Made by a program: the position numbers and the translations under genes. Positions 26,511-35,041 of a DNA stretch of 64,000 bases are shown piece by piece. The notes beneath the pieces were generated by a model. That model did not search any database. It was not told the origin of the DNA and saw nothing but the letters and a program-made list of their open reading frames with translations. Origin of the DNA: Bin80 sp965116685. Lineage in GTDB: Bacteria > Bacteroidota > Rhodothermia > Rhodothermales > Bin80. The stretch lies in the NCBI GenBank assembly GCA_965116685.1, contig OZ220707.1:1612001-1676000 (forward strand), in the 5' to 3' direction. Each line of letters opens with the position of its first letter. The stretch's first letter is position 1.

Positions 26511-27254
26511 CTAATTGCTTCTTTTGCCCTCCTTTATCAGCTTCTCGTAAAGGCGCCTGCTCCGTGCCAATTCAGAATCTTTGATTCGTCTGTACTGATC
26601 AGCAGACACTTTTCGTCCGGTTGATGGTGCAGCGATACCAGCCCCTGACTTTTCCCCTAGGTCTACGGACTCCGCTGCATACACCTCCCCAATCGCTTCA
26701 TGGGTTACGAGGAGAATGAGACCAGGAAGACCATTGTATAGCCCAGGACCAGCCGGGACAGGTATATCTGGCGAAAACCATGCTTCCACAAGTGCGGAAT
26801 CAAGAAATGCTGTCGCTTTCGTTACACGATAGCCGAGATACATACGCATCTCAGCGGTTAACTGCCAGGATACGCTAGGTAGCTGGTCTTGAACGAGGTA
26901 GGCGTCTGCATTAAAATCAACCCACTGTAAATACCTACCTTTGTCCAAGTCTACATATGTCGTATCAATATACTCCCAGTTCGGTCGACCGCCGATTTCG
27001 AACGAATCGATTTTTGCGGGATACATCAGGGATTTTGTCGGGCCAAATGCCAACTTTCTGGCCACAACTGCAAGTTCTGGATCACTGCTGATCTCTTCCC
27101 CATTCTGTTGTGCAACAATCTCTGAAACTGCACTTGTGCCATCCTTTCCATAAAGAATCTTGAATGTATGGGAGTATTGAACCACACCTTCCTGTGCCCA
27201 TGTAAGGGTCGGGCTCAAAATAAGCAGGATTGGTACAAATCGAAAAAAAATCAT
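26511..27254 (-). CDS. GLPGLI family protein
   Basis: 247-residue secreted protein. Signal peptide MIFFRFVPILLILSPTLTWA, then a beta-rich body with the diagnostic GLPGLI signature in GPGLYNGLPGLILLV near residue 170. The family is restricted to Bacteroidota-like bacteria and is commonly encoded beside TonB-dependent receptors, as here. Its function is not established. The C-terminus is basic (ARSRRLYEKLIKEGKRSN). It follows the small secreted protein gene by 8 bp on the same strand. Confidence 0.85.
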   Translation of the reverse strand: MIFFRFVPILLILSPTLTWAQEGVVQYSHTFKILYGKDGTSAVSEIVAQQNGEEISSDPELAVVARKLAFGPTKSLMYPAKIDSFEIGGRPNWEYIDTTYVDLDKGRYLQWVDFNADAYLVQDQLPSVSWQLTAEMRMYLGYRVTKATAFLDSALVEAWFSPDIPVPAGPGLYNGLPGLILLVTHEAIGEVYAAESVDLGEKSGAGIAAPSTGRKVSADQYRRIKDSELARSRRLYEKLIKEGKRSN

Positions 27255-27262
27255 GAATTACC

Positions 27263-27586
27263 CTATTCCATCACCATACATTCAACTAGGTAATCTCCTC
27301 GGGAATTTCTACGAAAGCTTTTATCACAATCTCCGAGTTCCTCTAAACATTCATCAAAGTCTTTTCTCTGCTTCCTATCGGCCCCTGATTGCTGAACGCA
27401 AAATTCTTCGAAATTCGGATCTATTTCCATGTCCATCAGTGACAAAGCGGAGCAATGAGAGGCCATAGCGTAGGTTTCATCGCTCAAGAAATTAGTTGGA
27501 CCTTGAATTCTTTCTGGGGTGGGAATCAAGAGAACATCAAATCCAGCCATAGCGGTAATAAGTAAGAAAGCAACTGCAAAGCGCAT
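27263..27586 (-). CDS. Small secreted Cys-containing protein, unknown
   Basis: 107-residue protein with an N-terminal hydrophobic signal (MRFAVAFLLITAMAGFDVLL). The remaining 80 residues are acidic and contain six cysteines (HCSAL, EFCVQQ, ECLEE, DCDKS, VECMV), consistent with an exported, disulfide-bonded protein. No family recognised. Its stop lies 8 bp before the GLPGLI start, so the two probably share a transcript, ended by the terminator at 26,331-26,364. Confidence 0.6.
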   Translation of the reverse strand: MRFAVAFLLITAMAGFDVLLIPTPERIQGPTNFLSDETYAMASHCSALSLMDMEIDPNFEEFCVQQSGADRKQRKDFDECLEELGDCDKSFRRNSRGDYLVECMVME

Positions 27587-27642
27587 ATTAAAGTCTAGTT
27601 TAATGGAATGAAAAGGCGAAAAAACTTCCGCACGCTATATAG

Positions 27643-29609
27643 TGCTTGGCAGAAAATAGCTGTTTTTTGAATTTCGACTCAGTAGAAATTGGGAGGTTTC
27701 CTCAATTTTCCCCTCGACATGACGAACTTTGGAGGCCCCGTGTCCATTCGGTCCCTTTCGCGTCCGTTTTTGGCTTTGTTCTTGTCGTGTTGCAATGCTA
27801 TATCCGTAGATTTCGTGCAGTCTGAACGTACCTCTGCCATCCGCGTCGAACGCGCGGTCATATCTTGACTCGACTTCAGAGATCTCCTACGCTGCACGCC
27901 GTCGGCGTTTGGCACGTTTCAGTTCTTGGCTGAGAACCAGACGTCCCAACCGGTGGAGATTGGCCGCCAGGACGGCGGTAGCTACAACCCGCTCAAAGCT
28001 CTCTGGGCTCACTTCACGTACCACATCCCATCCTCGTTGGCCTAAATTATTCAGTGCAGATTCCACTGCCGAATGTCCTTTGCGTCCTTGTTTGAACGAG
28101 TCCGTTGCCTGACGTTCCTGCTCCTCTTTCGTACAGCGCCCCTTCTTCAGCGTTGCGTTGACCTCTAACAACTGATCCAATTCGTCAAACGTTTCTGGAC
28201 TGTAAAACCCCCGATCCAACGAACAACTCCGAGCGTCTGGGTAGATCGCCTGCGTCGATTTAATCAAGGATACGGCCACATCCTTGTCCGTCCCGGTCCA
28301 TATAATTTCGTATCCCAAGACAAATTGATGCTCATCCTCAATCATCGCAACCGGAACCCCTAACTCGCATACGACGCCGACTTTGCCTTTCTTGATCCAA
28401 CACGTATGCGGTTTGAAAATAGACATCACCTTCTCCTCGGAAGGAATCGTTTCTCCCCGCAGAATGCGACGATCAATTTGGTCTGCAAATTTCGCCGCAT
28501 AGGCGACCAATTCCACGATCCGAACCTTTGCACTCTGCAGCTGAGCCAGCTGTTTTGCATCCAAGCCAGAAGGTTGACCCACATGGTTCTGATCCATGGG
28601 CGACGTAAGAAATGCATCCAAATCGCGAAGCAGTTGTTCCGCTTTCTCCCGAATCTTGCAACAGTACGCCAGGTATGCTTCTACCCCCTCGTGGTTGGAT
28701 TTGTACTGCCGAGCCGTGCGGATGGATTGAAATAATTTGTACGTCTCTCGCTGAAGATAGGCATGTTGCCGCCAGCCCCTAAGCCCCGACTGCTTCGATA
28801 CCCGTACACACTTGCGGATCATACACCGAATCGTATCCCACATCAGACGCACATCCGTGGGAAACTCAACATTCGTCTTGACGACTTTGGAGTCTCCTCG
28901 TGTTTTCAACAGTTCTCCCTCGGTGTGCCCTACGGCTTGGTGCCCCTGTTTCACCACCAGAGCATTTATCTGCCCAAGAAGCTCCGGAGACAGGCCCGAC
29001 ACATTATCCTGGATGGTCTGACGGTTGTACTGCGTGTCGTCAGCATCGCTGTGTCCCATCATCTGGCGAAGGGACTTTAACCCATTGGCCAATACCGCCA
29101 GACGATCATAGTCACAGTGGATCGCTTGACGCAAGCCCGCCAATACCACGATCCTCCACAGGTCCATCCCCGGACGTCCACGATCCTTGCGGACCCCAGG
29201 ATTATAGCCGGAGTCCATCAGATCAAAAAGCTGTTTACGGGTCCGAGGATTCTTGAAGATCTGTTGGACCCCATACAGATAGGCAATCACATCGTCCCGA
29301 CTCTTGAGATCCAGCTCAATCTCCTCAATGGGAACGGTGCCAATCGTCATTTGAGCTTGAAAAACCTTACGCATGTGAAAAAGAGAAATGGTTGAAGATT
29401 CAACGCCCAAGTCCAAACAGGGTTAACCTTTTGCCCCCTAAAAGATGCGAAGAATTCTGCCTTAGGGGACCAGATCCCCTGTAATCTCCCCAAATCCCCC
29501 CAGAAATTACCTGAATCCTAAAAATTCGCAACCAAAACGATTCTCGAAAACTACTCCATAGACCTTGAATCAAAGATTATTGGCCATTTTTGGTATTTTC
29601 TGCCCAGCA
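27643..29609 (-). mobile_element. ISNCY-type insertion sequence
   Basis: 1967-bp element. Ends are inverted: TGCTTGGCAGAAAATA at 27643-27658 and TGCTGGGCAGAAAATA read from 29609 on the minus strand (15 of 16). Both ends are flanked by CTATATAG (27635-27642 and 29610-29617), an 8-bp candidate target duplication. Because CTATATAG is palindromic, it could instead be the outer part of a 24-bp inverted repeat. Confidence 0.8.
27887..29374 (-). CDS. ISNCY family transposase
   Basis: 495-residue DDE transposase. The N-terminal region (AGLRQAIHCDYDRLAVLANGLKSLRQMMGH) and later EVNATLKKGRCTKEEQERQA plus HSAVESALNNLGQRGWDVV (with the Glu in ESALN) are typical of ISNCY transposases. ATG 29374 (MRKVFQAQMTIG) is chosen; the frame extends to 29416 without other support. 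The frame is uninterrupted and both IS ends are preserved. Confidence 0.85.
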   Translation of the reverse strand: MRKVFQAQMTIGTVPIEEIELDLKSRDDVIAYLYGVQQIFKNPRTRKQLFDLMDSGYNPGVRKDRGRPGMDLWRIVVLAGLRQAIHCDYDRLAVLANGLKSLRQMMGHSDADDTQYNRQTIQDNVSGLSPELLGQINALVVKQGHQAVGHTEGELLKTRGDSKVVKTNVEFPTDVRLMWDTIRCMIRKCVRVSKQSGLRGWRQHAYLQRETYKLFQSIRTARQYKSNHEGVEAYLAYCCKIREKAEQLLRDLDAFLTSPMDQNHVGQPSGLDAKQLAQLQSAKVRIVELVAYAAKFADQIDRRILRGETIPSEEKVMSIFKPHTCWIKKGKVGVVCELGVPVAMIEDEHQFVLGYEIIWTGTDKDVAVSLIKSTQAIYPDARSCSLDRGFYSPETFDELDQLLEVNATLKKGRCTKEEQERQATDSFKQGRKGHSAVESALNNLGQRGWDVVREVSPESFERVVATAVLAANLHRLGRLVLSQELKRAKRRRRAA

Positions 29610-29617
29610 CTATATAG

Positions 29618-30177
29618 TATCATTCGCTATTAAGTGTGTTCCAACCATTGTAATGTCTGTGTAACTGAACTTCCATTGACTCAATGGTGTATGTACGGGT
29701 GAAATTTGACGGGAGAACCGAAAGGATGGGTGGAGTGGGCGCAAAACGCTGCATGGTGGAGTGGGCGCAAAACGCTGCATGGTGGAGCCTAACGCCATCG
29801 AATATTATCCCACTTGGACTTAGGTCTGACTCCTGGCATCTCCACCGAGGGGGATGCCCTACGACTCGCAATTTTTCTGCCGCTGGATGAGCAAACCTTG
29901 GCCCATCTTTGCCTTTCGGTCTCATGATTTACTGATTTTCCGCCTATTTTCCGTACTGAATCCTGCCTAAGTGCCTCCATTTACCCTTTTTTGTCGAAAA
30001 GCCGTTGTAGCGCTATTTGTAGGGGGGGTGCCGCAACTCAAAATCTTCCGCGATATCGAAAAATTTTCATTTGATGGTTTACAAAATTGAACCCTGTTGA
30101 ACATCATCTATAAGATACAGGGGGATTTTTTTCGCACCCCTCGTTCCAGCTACTCAACACCAAATTCTCATTGCTCC
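29618..30177. other. Gene-free stretch with short tandem repeat
   Basis: About 560 bp between the ISNCY element and the IS1634 remnant. No supportable gene. It contains the 26-bp tandem repeat at 29731-29787. Frames seen here come from the repeat and are not gene-like. Confidence 0.4.
29731..29787 (+). repeat. 26-bp tandem repeat, 2.2 copies
   Basis: Unit TGGAGTGGGCGCAAAACGCT plus GCATGG, at 29731-29756 and 29757-29782 (identical), then a partial TGGAG. Too few units for CRISPR and no spacers. Confidence 0.85.
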
Positions 30178-30420
30178 ATGTTTGTTCGTGCACGAAATTA
30201 TACCACCAAAAACGGCGAACAACGCCGCAACTTTGCACTCGTCCAAGCCCAGCATGTGAACGGAAAACCCCGCAATACCACCCTGCTTAACCTTGGCAAA
30301 GACTTCAAGATTGTACAACAAAAGTTTGAATACGAGTACTACCGCACCGGCCCCTTGACTCTACCTCCCCTTCTGCCAGACGAATACCTGTTCCATGGCT
30401 ATGTATTACGAGAACACTGA
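30178..30420 (+). pseudogene. N-terminal remnant of an IS1634-type transposase
   Basis: 80-residue frame starting MFVRARNYTTKNGEQRRNF and containing NTTLLNLGKDF at the same place where the IS A transposase has EILLHLGSKFL after its MFIRKTKTRTMKDG start. It stops where the transposase would continue for another ~500 residues, and nothing downstream restores it. Interpreted as the surviving 5' end of a deleted IS1634-family element. A stand-alone small protein is possible but less likely. Confidence 0.55.
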
Positions 30421-30538
30421 GGCATCTCTAGGACGATGTGCGCTAACAGTCAGAGAGAAAATCAATCCTGCGACACTCTTTTGAGATATAATTTCTTTGC
30501 CTGGATTGCGTATATGGGGATTTCTGCGTGTAAGTGAG

Positions 30539-30566
30539 TTGTCTACGGCACGGAAATGTAACTTTG
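30539..30566 (+). promoter_or_regulatory. Bacteroidota-type promoter of the 73-aa gene
   Basis: TTG at 30539-30541, 17-nt spacer, TAACTTTG at 30559-30566 (full TAnnTTTG match). Lies 81 bp before ATG 30648. Confidence 0.5.
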
Positions 30567-30647
30567 GTCCGATTTTTGCCGTAGTGATTGAGTGGCAAAG
30601 TGAACCACTAAACTTTAGTTGCTTCTGACACGCTGCAAAACGAGAAA

Positions 30648-30869
30648 ATGAAAAATACAAATCCCCTTGGAAGACTGTTTGCACGGTACTTGGCTGGCCA
30701 GATTGAAGAGCCTGTATGGAAGCGGTTCCTGTCCGTACTGGAATCGTTTGAATCGAACCCATCAGAGCGTTCAGCCTTAATTGCGTTCTTTGACGATATC
30801 TTCGCAGGAACCGGTGGTCGCACTGTACCACAGCTCAACCGCCTACTTGCTGAAGCAGTCAAAGCTTAG
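30648..30869 (+). CDS. Small soluble protein, unknown (73 residues)
   Basis: Reads MKNTNPLGRLFARYLAGQIE, then a helical, amphipathic body (EEPVWKRFLSVLESFESNP, ERSALIAFFDDIFAG) and a Leu/Ala-rich end. There is no signal peptide or membrane helix. The family is not recognised. It is believed real because a consensus promoter lies just upstream and a strong intrinsic terminator lies 47 bp downstream, so it is a self-contained transcription unit between mobile-element debris and hisE. Confidence 0.6.
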   Translation: MKNTNPLGRLFARYLAGQIEEPVWKRFLSVLESFESNPSERSALIAFFDDIFAGTGGRTVPQLNRLLAEAVKA

Positions 30870-30915
30870 CGTCTGCTGACAGTTGGAATAAATTGTAGGG
30901 AATCCTCATTCCTGC

Positions 30916-30950
30916 AGGGCCAGCATCTCGTGATCTGGCCCTTTCTTTTA
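30916..30950 (+). terminator. Rho-independent terminator after the 73-aa gene
   Basis: Stem AGGGCCAG (30916-30923) with CTGGCCCT (30935-30942), 11-nt loop, then TTCTTTTA. A standard intrinsic terminator on the plus strand. Confidence 0.75.
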
Positions 30951-31074
30951 TCTTTCCCGAAAGTAGCATTGCCTTTTGTGTTAGATTGCGCCAGTACAAA
31001 AGCCTCAGAAGACGCGTATAAGCGCTTGGCAAGGCCTCGAATTTTCCAACGATGATCCCCAATCAGTATTCAAT

Positions 31075-31338
31075 ATGAAGCGGTTCGAAGACCTTTTTCA
31101 GGAGTTGAAGGATAAAGTAGATCGACAGGACACAGACTCTGGCACAGTTCAGGCAGTACATGCAGGCTCCCACGAGATTGGCAAAAAGATTCTAGAGGAG
31201 GCTGGTGAAGTCTGGATGGCGGCCAACCACGAAACCCGAGAACGCACCGCCGAAGAAATCTCCCAACTGATCTACCACATTCAGGTTATGATGCTCGCCT
31301 GTGACCTGTCTTTGGAAGATATTTATCGTCACCTCTAA
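31075..31338 (+). CDS. hisE: Phosphoribosyl-ATP pyrophosphatase
   Basis: 87-residue monofunctional HisE, the second enzyme of histidine synthesis. It has the MazG-like helical fold: acidic KKILEEAGEVWMAA (metal-binding EExxE) and a second acidic stretch AEEISQLIYHIQVMM. Length is typical for stand-alone HisE. It is followed by hisG after 13 bp; the remaining his genes are not in the window. Encoding HisE separately from HisI is a common alternative to the HisIE fusion. Confidence 0.93.
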   Translation: MKRFEDLFQELKDKVDRQDTDSGTVQAVHAGSHEIGKKILEEAGEVWMAANHETRERTAEEISQLIYHIQVMMLACDLSLEDIYRHL

Positions 31339-31351
31339 GCTGCTTTGTCAA

Positions 31352-32200
31352 ATGTTGCAGATTGCACTACCCAATAAGGGAGCGCTCGCCGCGGATGCTG
31401 TAGAACTGATTCGGGCATCCGGCTATAAATGTCAGCGCTCAGGCCGCGAGTTGCGTGTTCTAGATACGGAAAATCAGGTCCTCTTTTATTTCCTGCGTCC
31501 TCGTGATATTGCGACCTATGTGAGTAATGGGGTTCTTGATTTGGGAATTGTTGGCCGGGATTTTCTGATTGAGCAGCAGGCCAACCTGGAAGAAATCCTC
31601 TCTCTCGGTTTCGGGGCGGCGCAGCTCTGCTACGCAGGCCCGCGTGATCGTAACCTTACCCTGGATCAATTTGATGGACTGCGCATTGCGACCTCATTCA
31701 GCCACTTGGTTTCAGCTGACCTAGCGCAAAGAAAAATCCAAGCCGAGATCGTATCTCTTGACGGGGCTGTTGAGGTCTCCATTCAACTGGGTGTAGCGGA
31801 TCTCATCGCTGACCTCGTCCAAACCGGACGTACCCTGGAGGATGCCGGACTCTCTGTCATTGGCGAACCAATCCTACGCACCGAGGCTGTACTGACTGGC
31901 CGTCCTGGAACGGTTGAGGCCGAGTCAGCGGCAGACTTGTTTGTGCGGCGCATTCAAGGAATCCTCTTGGCCAGAACTTATGTGATGATCGAATATGGGT
32001 GCTCCCGATCATCGCTCGAACATGTATGTGAAATCACCCCCGGCATCGAATCACCAACCATTGCTCCTTTAAGCAAGCCGGACTGGGTTGCAGTGAAAGC
32101 TCTGGCGAAACGGGAGGAAGCCAACCAGATCATGGATGAGCTTAAACGACTTGGTGCAACGGGGATTGTGGTTACGGATATCCGTACCTGTAGAATTTGA
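31352..32200 (+). CDS. hisG: ATP phosphoribosyltransferase (long form)
   Basis: 282-residue first enzyme of histidine synthesis. The N-terminus MLQIALPNKGALAADAVELI and GVLDLGIVGRDFLIE are typical; the PRPP-binding region is near DLIADLVQTGRTL. A C-terminal ~75-residue ACT-like regulatory domain (SLEHVCEITPGIESPT, RLGATGIVVTDIRTCRI) marks it as the long, histidine-feedback-inhibited form that does not need HisZ. ATG 31352 is used; the longer frame from 31301 overlaps hisE. A lipoprotein hydrolase gene starts 4 bp after its stop. Confidence 0.95.
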   Translation: MLQIALPNKGALAADAVELIRASGYKCQRSGRELRVLDTENQVLFYFLRPRDIATYVSNGVLDLGIVGRDFLIEQQANLEEILSLGFGAAQLCYAGPRDRNLTLDQFDGLRIATSFSHLVSADLAQRKIQAEIVSLDGAVEVSIQLGVADLIADLVQTGRTLEDAGLSVIGEPILRTEAVLTGRPGTVEAESAADLFVRRIQGILLARTYVMIEYGCSRSSLEHVCEITPGIESPTIAPLSKPDWVAVKALAKREEANQIMDELKRLGATGIVVTDIRTCRI

Positions 32201-32204
32201 ACTC

Positions 32205-33095
32205 GTGGACCGTTTCCTTTCCAGACTAATGATGCTGACCCTGATTGGCGGGACTGCACTCTCATGCAATGAGTCCGCTACGCTGCAGGATAAAATAGAG
32301 GCGATGATCAGCGACTACCCCAATGCTACGGTTGCTGTAGGGATTCGGGATGCAAGCACCCAAACCACTCTGGATATACTTCCTGACCGCCCTTTTCATG
32401 CTGCCAGCACGATGAAAGTGCCCGTGCAGATTGAAGCATGGCGGAGAGTTCGGGACACCGGCCTCTCCCTGGATTCAACCCTTGAAGTAAAAAACTCTTT
32501 CCGCTCAATTGTAGATGGAACGCCCTACAGTATTGGGGAAGATTCGGACGATGAGATCTATGAACGACTGGGAGAGCGCATAACGATCTCGGAATTGATC
32601 TATCAGATGATTACCGTATCGTCCAATCTTGCTACGAATCTTCTGATTGACTTTCTGGGAGCAAAATCTATTCAGCAAACAGTTGATTCTCTGGGAGCTT
32701 CCGGCATGCAGGTGCTTCGGGGAGTAGAAGATCTCAAAGCCTTTGAACTTGGTCTCAGCAACTCAACCACATCCCGCGCTTTGGCAACCCTCTTGGAAGC
32801 CCTCCGTCAGGGAAAAGCAGTAGGCCCTGCGGCAGATAGCAGCATGGTTAAGGTGCTGCTGGACCAAGCATTCAATGAAATGATTCCCGCCGGACTTCCG
32901 CCCGATGTGCTGGTTGCACACAAAACAGGACAAATCACGCAAATTCATCATGATGCGGCAATCATCTACCCGCCGAGCGCCCCACCTTATGTTCTGGTAA
33001 TCCTGATTGAAGGATTGGACGAAGACAGCGAATCCGCTGAGTTGGGGGCAGCCATCGCACGCACGGTGCACACTACACTGCGAAATAGAAAGTAA
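32205..33095 (+). CDS. Class A beta-lactamase-like serine hydrolase, lipoprotein
   Basis: 296-residue serine penicillin-recognising enzyme. Motif 1 is STMK (AASTMKVPVQIEAW), motif 2 SSN (TVSSNLATN) in place of SDN, and motif 3 KTG (AHKTGQITQIHHD). The omega-loop Glu region (EDLKAFELGLSN) is weaker than in true class A enzymes. Starting at GTG 32205 gives MDRFLSRLMMLTLIGGTALSC, a lipoprotein signal with lipobox; ATG 32229 would shorten it. It begins 4 bp after hisG, an odd operon partner. Activity on beta-lactams is plausible, not shown. Confidence 0.8.
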   Translation: MDRFLSRLMMLTLIGGTALSCNESATLQDKIEAMISDYPNATVAVGIRDASTQTTLDILPDRPFHAASTMKVPVQIEAWRRVRDTGLSLDSTLEVKNSFRSIVDGTPYSIGEDSDDEIYERLGERITISELIYQMITVSSNLATNLLIDFLGAKSIQQTVDSLGASGMQVLRGVEDLKAFELGLSNSTTSRALATLLEALRQGKAVGPAADSSMVKVLLDQAFNEMIPAGLPPDVLVAHKTGQITQIHHDAAIIYPPSAPPYVLVILIEGLDEDSESAELGAAIARTVHTTLRNRK

Positions 33096-33127
33096 TGGGG
33101 CTGTCAGCTATTTGGCAGTAATCTGCT

Positions 33128-33340
33128 CTACAGGGAATACGAAAGTGGCACGTAGATATCACGCCCCAAGCTGGGCAGGTTTCCGTAGCTGAGATGCTTG
33201 TGATAGTACACATCAAACACATTATTGACTCTGGAACTTAACTCCATGCCAGGGCGGAGTTGCATGCTCCCGCGAACATTCACAACAAAATAGCCGTCTG
33301 TTCCTGAACTTCCCCCCATTCCGGTTTCTTGAAGGCACGA
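33128..33340 (-). pseudogene. C-terminal remnant of a TonB-dependent receptor
   Basis: Reads GTDGYFVVNVRGSMQLRPG, ELSSRVNNVFDVYYHKHLSYG, and ends GRDIYVPLSYSL. The NVFDxxYxxHLSYG...GRxIY pattern is the conserved last beta-strands of TonB-dependent receptors. Nothing in the same frame precedes it, so the other several hundred residues are gone. It lies between the beta-lactamase-like gene and the TnpB element. Confidence 0.65.
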
Positions 33341-33642
33341 TCTGCCGCTCGGCACCAAACTCCCCCATCACCCACGGACAGAATGGATTACATGCCGACC
33401 GAATCAAGAGGATGAACTGGAAACCATTTTGCCTGATCCATGCCCGAGAAATTCTCCCGGCCTTCTGGAGAGGATGCAAACAATGCTTCCTGTTGGTCCC
33501 CGCGAATTAACCGGCATGACTCGCGGAGATATGATCAATTGTTTCTTTGTATGGCAGGGGTTCCATACGCTACTCCTTACCTCCATATTTTCGTGGTACA
33601 TGTCAAGCAGTCTGGGAGAATTTCGTGTCCGGCTACTTAACA
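33341..33642 (-). other. Decayed coding-like stretch beside the TnpB element
   Basis: On the minus strand, segments such as PLPYKETIDHISASHAG and, one frame over, GDQQEALFASSPEGRENF followed by AKWFPVHPLD look protein-like but are broken by stops and frame changes. I cannot name the ancestor. No intact gene. Confidence 0.35.
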
Positions 33643-33650
33643 TTTCCAAT
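33643..33650 (+). repeat. 8-bp target duplication, left copy
   Basis: TTTCCAAT, identical to 35062-35069 and directly adjoining the TnpB element's inverted end. Confidence 0.8.
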
Positions 33651-33677
33651 GGGAATTATATACATTAGTGACCCACA

Positions 33678-34922
33678 TCATGGGGCCCTCCGCGTATCCA
33701 TTTCACAGGTCATAGAGGTCGGTAACCCGAACGCCTCTCGCTGTGCAGTTGCCCCAATCCCGGAGGCCAGTATGTTTGCCGCCGCGTTCAGGTCGGCATG
33801 ATCTGCATGTCCACAGGACATACACTTGAATGTACTTTGCGTCTTTCGATTCTCTTTATCCCGGTGTCCACATATGTTACAGTCCTGACTGGTATAAGGG
33901 GCAGGGACCTTCATGACCTTCCGGCATTTGTATTCCAGCATTTGATCCAACTGTCCCCATCCGGTTTTCAGGATCTCTCGGTTCAGTCCAGCCTTCGCGT
34001 TGACGTTTGTACCGGGATTCTCTACGGTACCTTTGCCACTGGACGTCATGTTCTGGATATTCAAGTCTTCCAGTACTGCGGTCGAGGATCGGTTGGCGAT
34101 CCTCCGGGACGCTTGATGATTTGCATTCGTACGGGTATTCGCAATACTTCGATGAACTTTCTGGATCTTCAGTTTCGTACGCTTCCTGTGATTGGATCCT
34201 TTTTGTTGCCGGGCCAGCTGCCGTTGATACCGGTGCAGCTTTGCGGTCTTCCGTTTAATCTCCGGTTGCTGGATCATCTCCTGCTCCCCGTCTGAATAGG
34301 TTGCAGCAACCTGACCGCAATTCCGGTCAATCCCCACGGTAATTCCATTGTCCGGCAGTTCAGGCAGCTCTACTTTGTAGCAAACCGTGACATACCACTT
34401 GCCTGCCAGTTTCTTGACGACCGCCTTGACCGGCTTGCCATCGGTATACGGGTTGTTACCGCGAATCTGTACGTATCCCAGTTTGGGAATGAGTAGCTTC
34501 CCGTCTTTGATCTTAACGTTGTCAGGGATCGTAAAGGACGGTGTACTGTGCCCTCTAGAGTGGAATCTGGGACGCTCCCTTTGCTGTTTGAAGTACGCCT
34601 GCCAGGCATCTGCCTGGTACTTCAAGGTGTACCGGGTAATCTTATAGCTGTATTCGGGCAGCCAGTCCACATGATCTCGCAGTTCCTTGAATCGTTTGCC
34701 AAGAGAGAAGAAACTCGTCGATGGGGGCTTCTCTTCAGACTCTTTCGCTTTGGCGTAGGCTTCGTTCTGCTGTGCCAGCATTGCATTCCAAACGAATCGA
34801 CAGGCACCTGCCAGTCCCGCCAGTCTCTTTGCTTTGGATTGCGTTCCCGACAATAGCCGATAGCGGATGCTTCGGTATTGGAAACTGGTTTGCTCTTTTT
34901 CGTTCAATCCCTTAACGGGCAT
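33678..34922 (-). CDS. tnpB: TnpB-type RNA-guided nuclease (IS200/IS605 accessory family)
   Basis: 414-residue TnpB. The RuvC-like site is complete: Asp199 in VGIDRN, Glu285 in VLEDLNI, Asp377 in ADHADLNAAANIL. The zinc ribbon has Cys348, Cys351, Cys367 and Cys370 (CNICGH, CMSCGH). The N-terminal helix-rich lobe holds the usual FVWNAMLAQQNEAY. ATG 34922 (MPVKGLNEKEQ) is used; the open frame extends to 35129 through the element's end and is not needed. No tnpA is present. The stop lies 27 bp from the element end, as expected if the guide RNA is made from the gene's 3' end and the element boundary. Confidence 0.92.
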   Translation of the reverse strand: MPVKGLNEKEQTSFQYRSIRYRLLSGTQSKAKRLAGLAGACRFVWNAMLAQQNEAYAKAKESEEKPPSTSFFSLGKRFKELRDHVDWLPEYSYKITRYTLKYQADAWQAYFKQQRERPRFHSRGHSTPSFTIPDNVKIKDGKLLIPKLGYVQIRGNNPYTDGKPVKAVVKKLAGKWYVTVCYKVELPELPDNGITVGIDRNCGQVAATYSDGEQEMIQQPEIKRKTAKLHRYQRQLARQQKGSNHRKRTKLKIQKVHRSIANTRTNANHQASRRIANRSSTAVLEDLNIQNMTSSGKGTVENPGTNVNAKAGLNREILKTGWGQLDQMLEYKCRKVMKVPAPYTSQDCNICGHRDKENRKTQSTFKCMSCGHADHADLNAAANILASGIGATAQREAFGLPTSMTCEMDTRRAP

Positions 34923-34991
34923 GGTATCAATCGAGGTGATATTATGGTAAGCAGTAGGGTGGATGGTCGTCCATCCTATCGTGTCCGTTAA

Positions 34992-35041
34992 CCCTGAAGC
35001 CATGAAAAGGTTGCATGAGAAAAGGTTGCATGACTTCAGGG
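34992..35041. other. Inverted repeat with internal 15-bp tandem repeat near the upstream end of the TnpB element
   Basis: CCCTGAAG (34992-34999) pairs with CTTCAGGG (35034-35041). The loop contains two perfect copies of GAAAAGGTTGCATGA (35004-35018, 35019-35033). Could be a subterminal transposase- or RNA-binding structure. Confidence 0.7.

Noticed and set aside
29731..29787. Short tandem repeat considered as CRISPR
   Set aside because: Two head-to-tail units with no spacers and no cas genes nearby.
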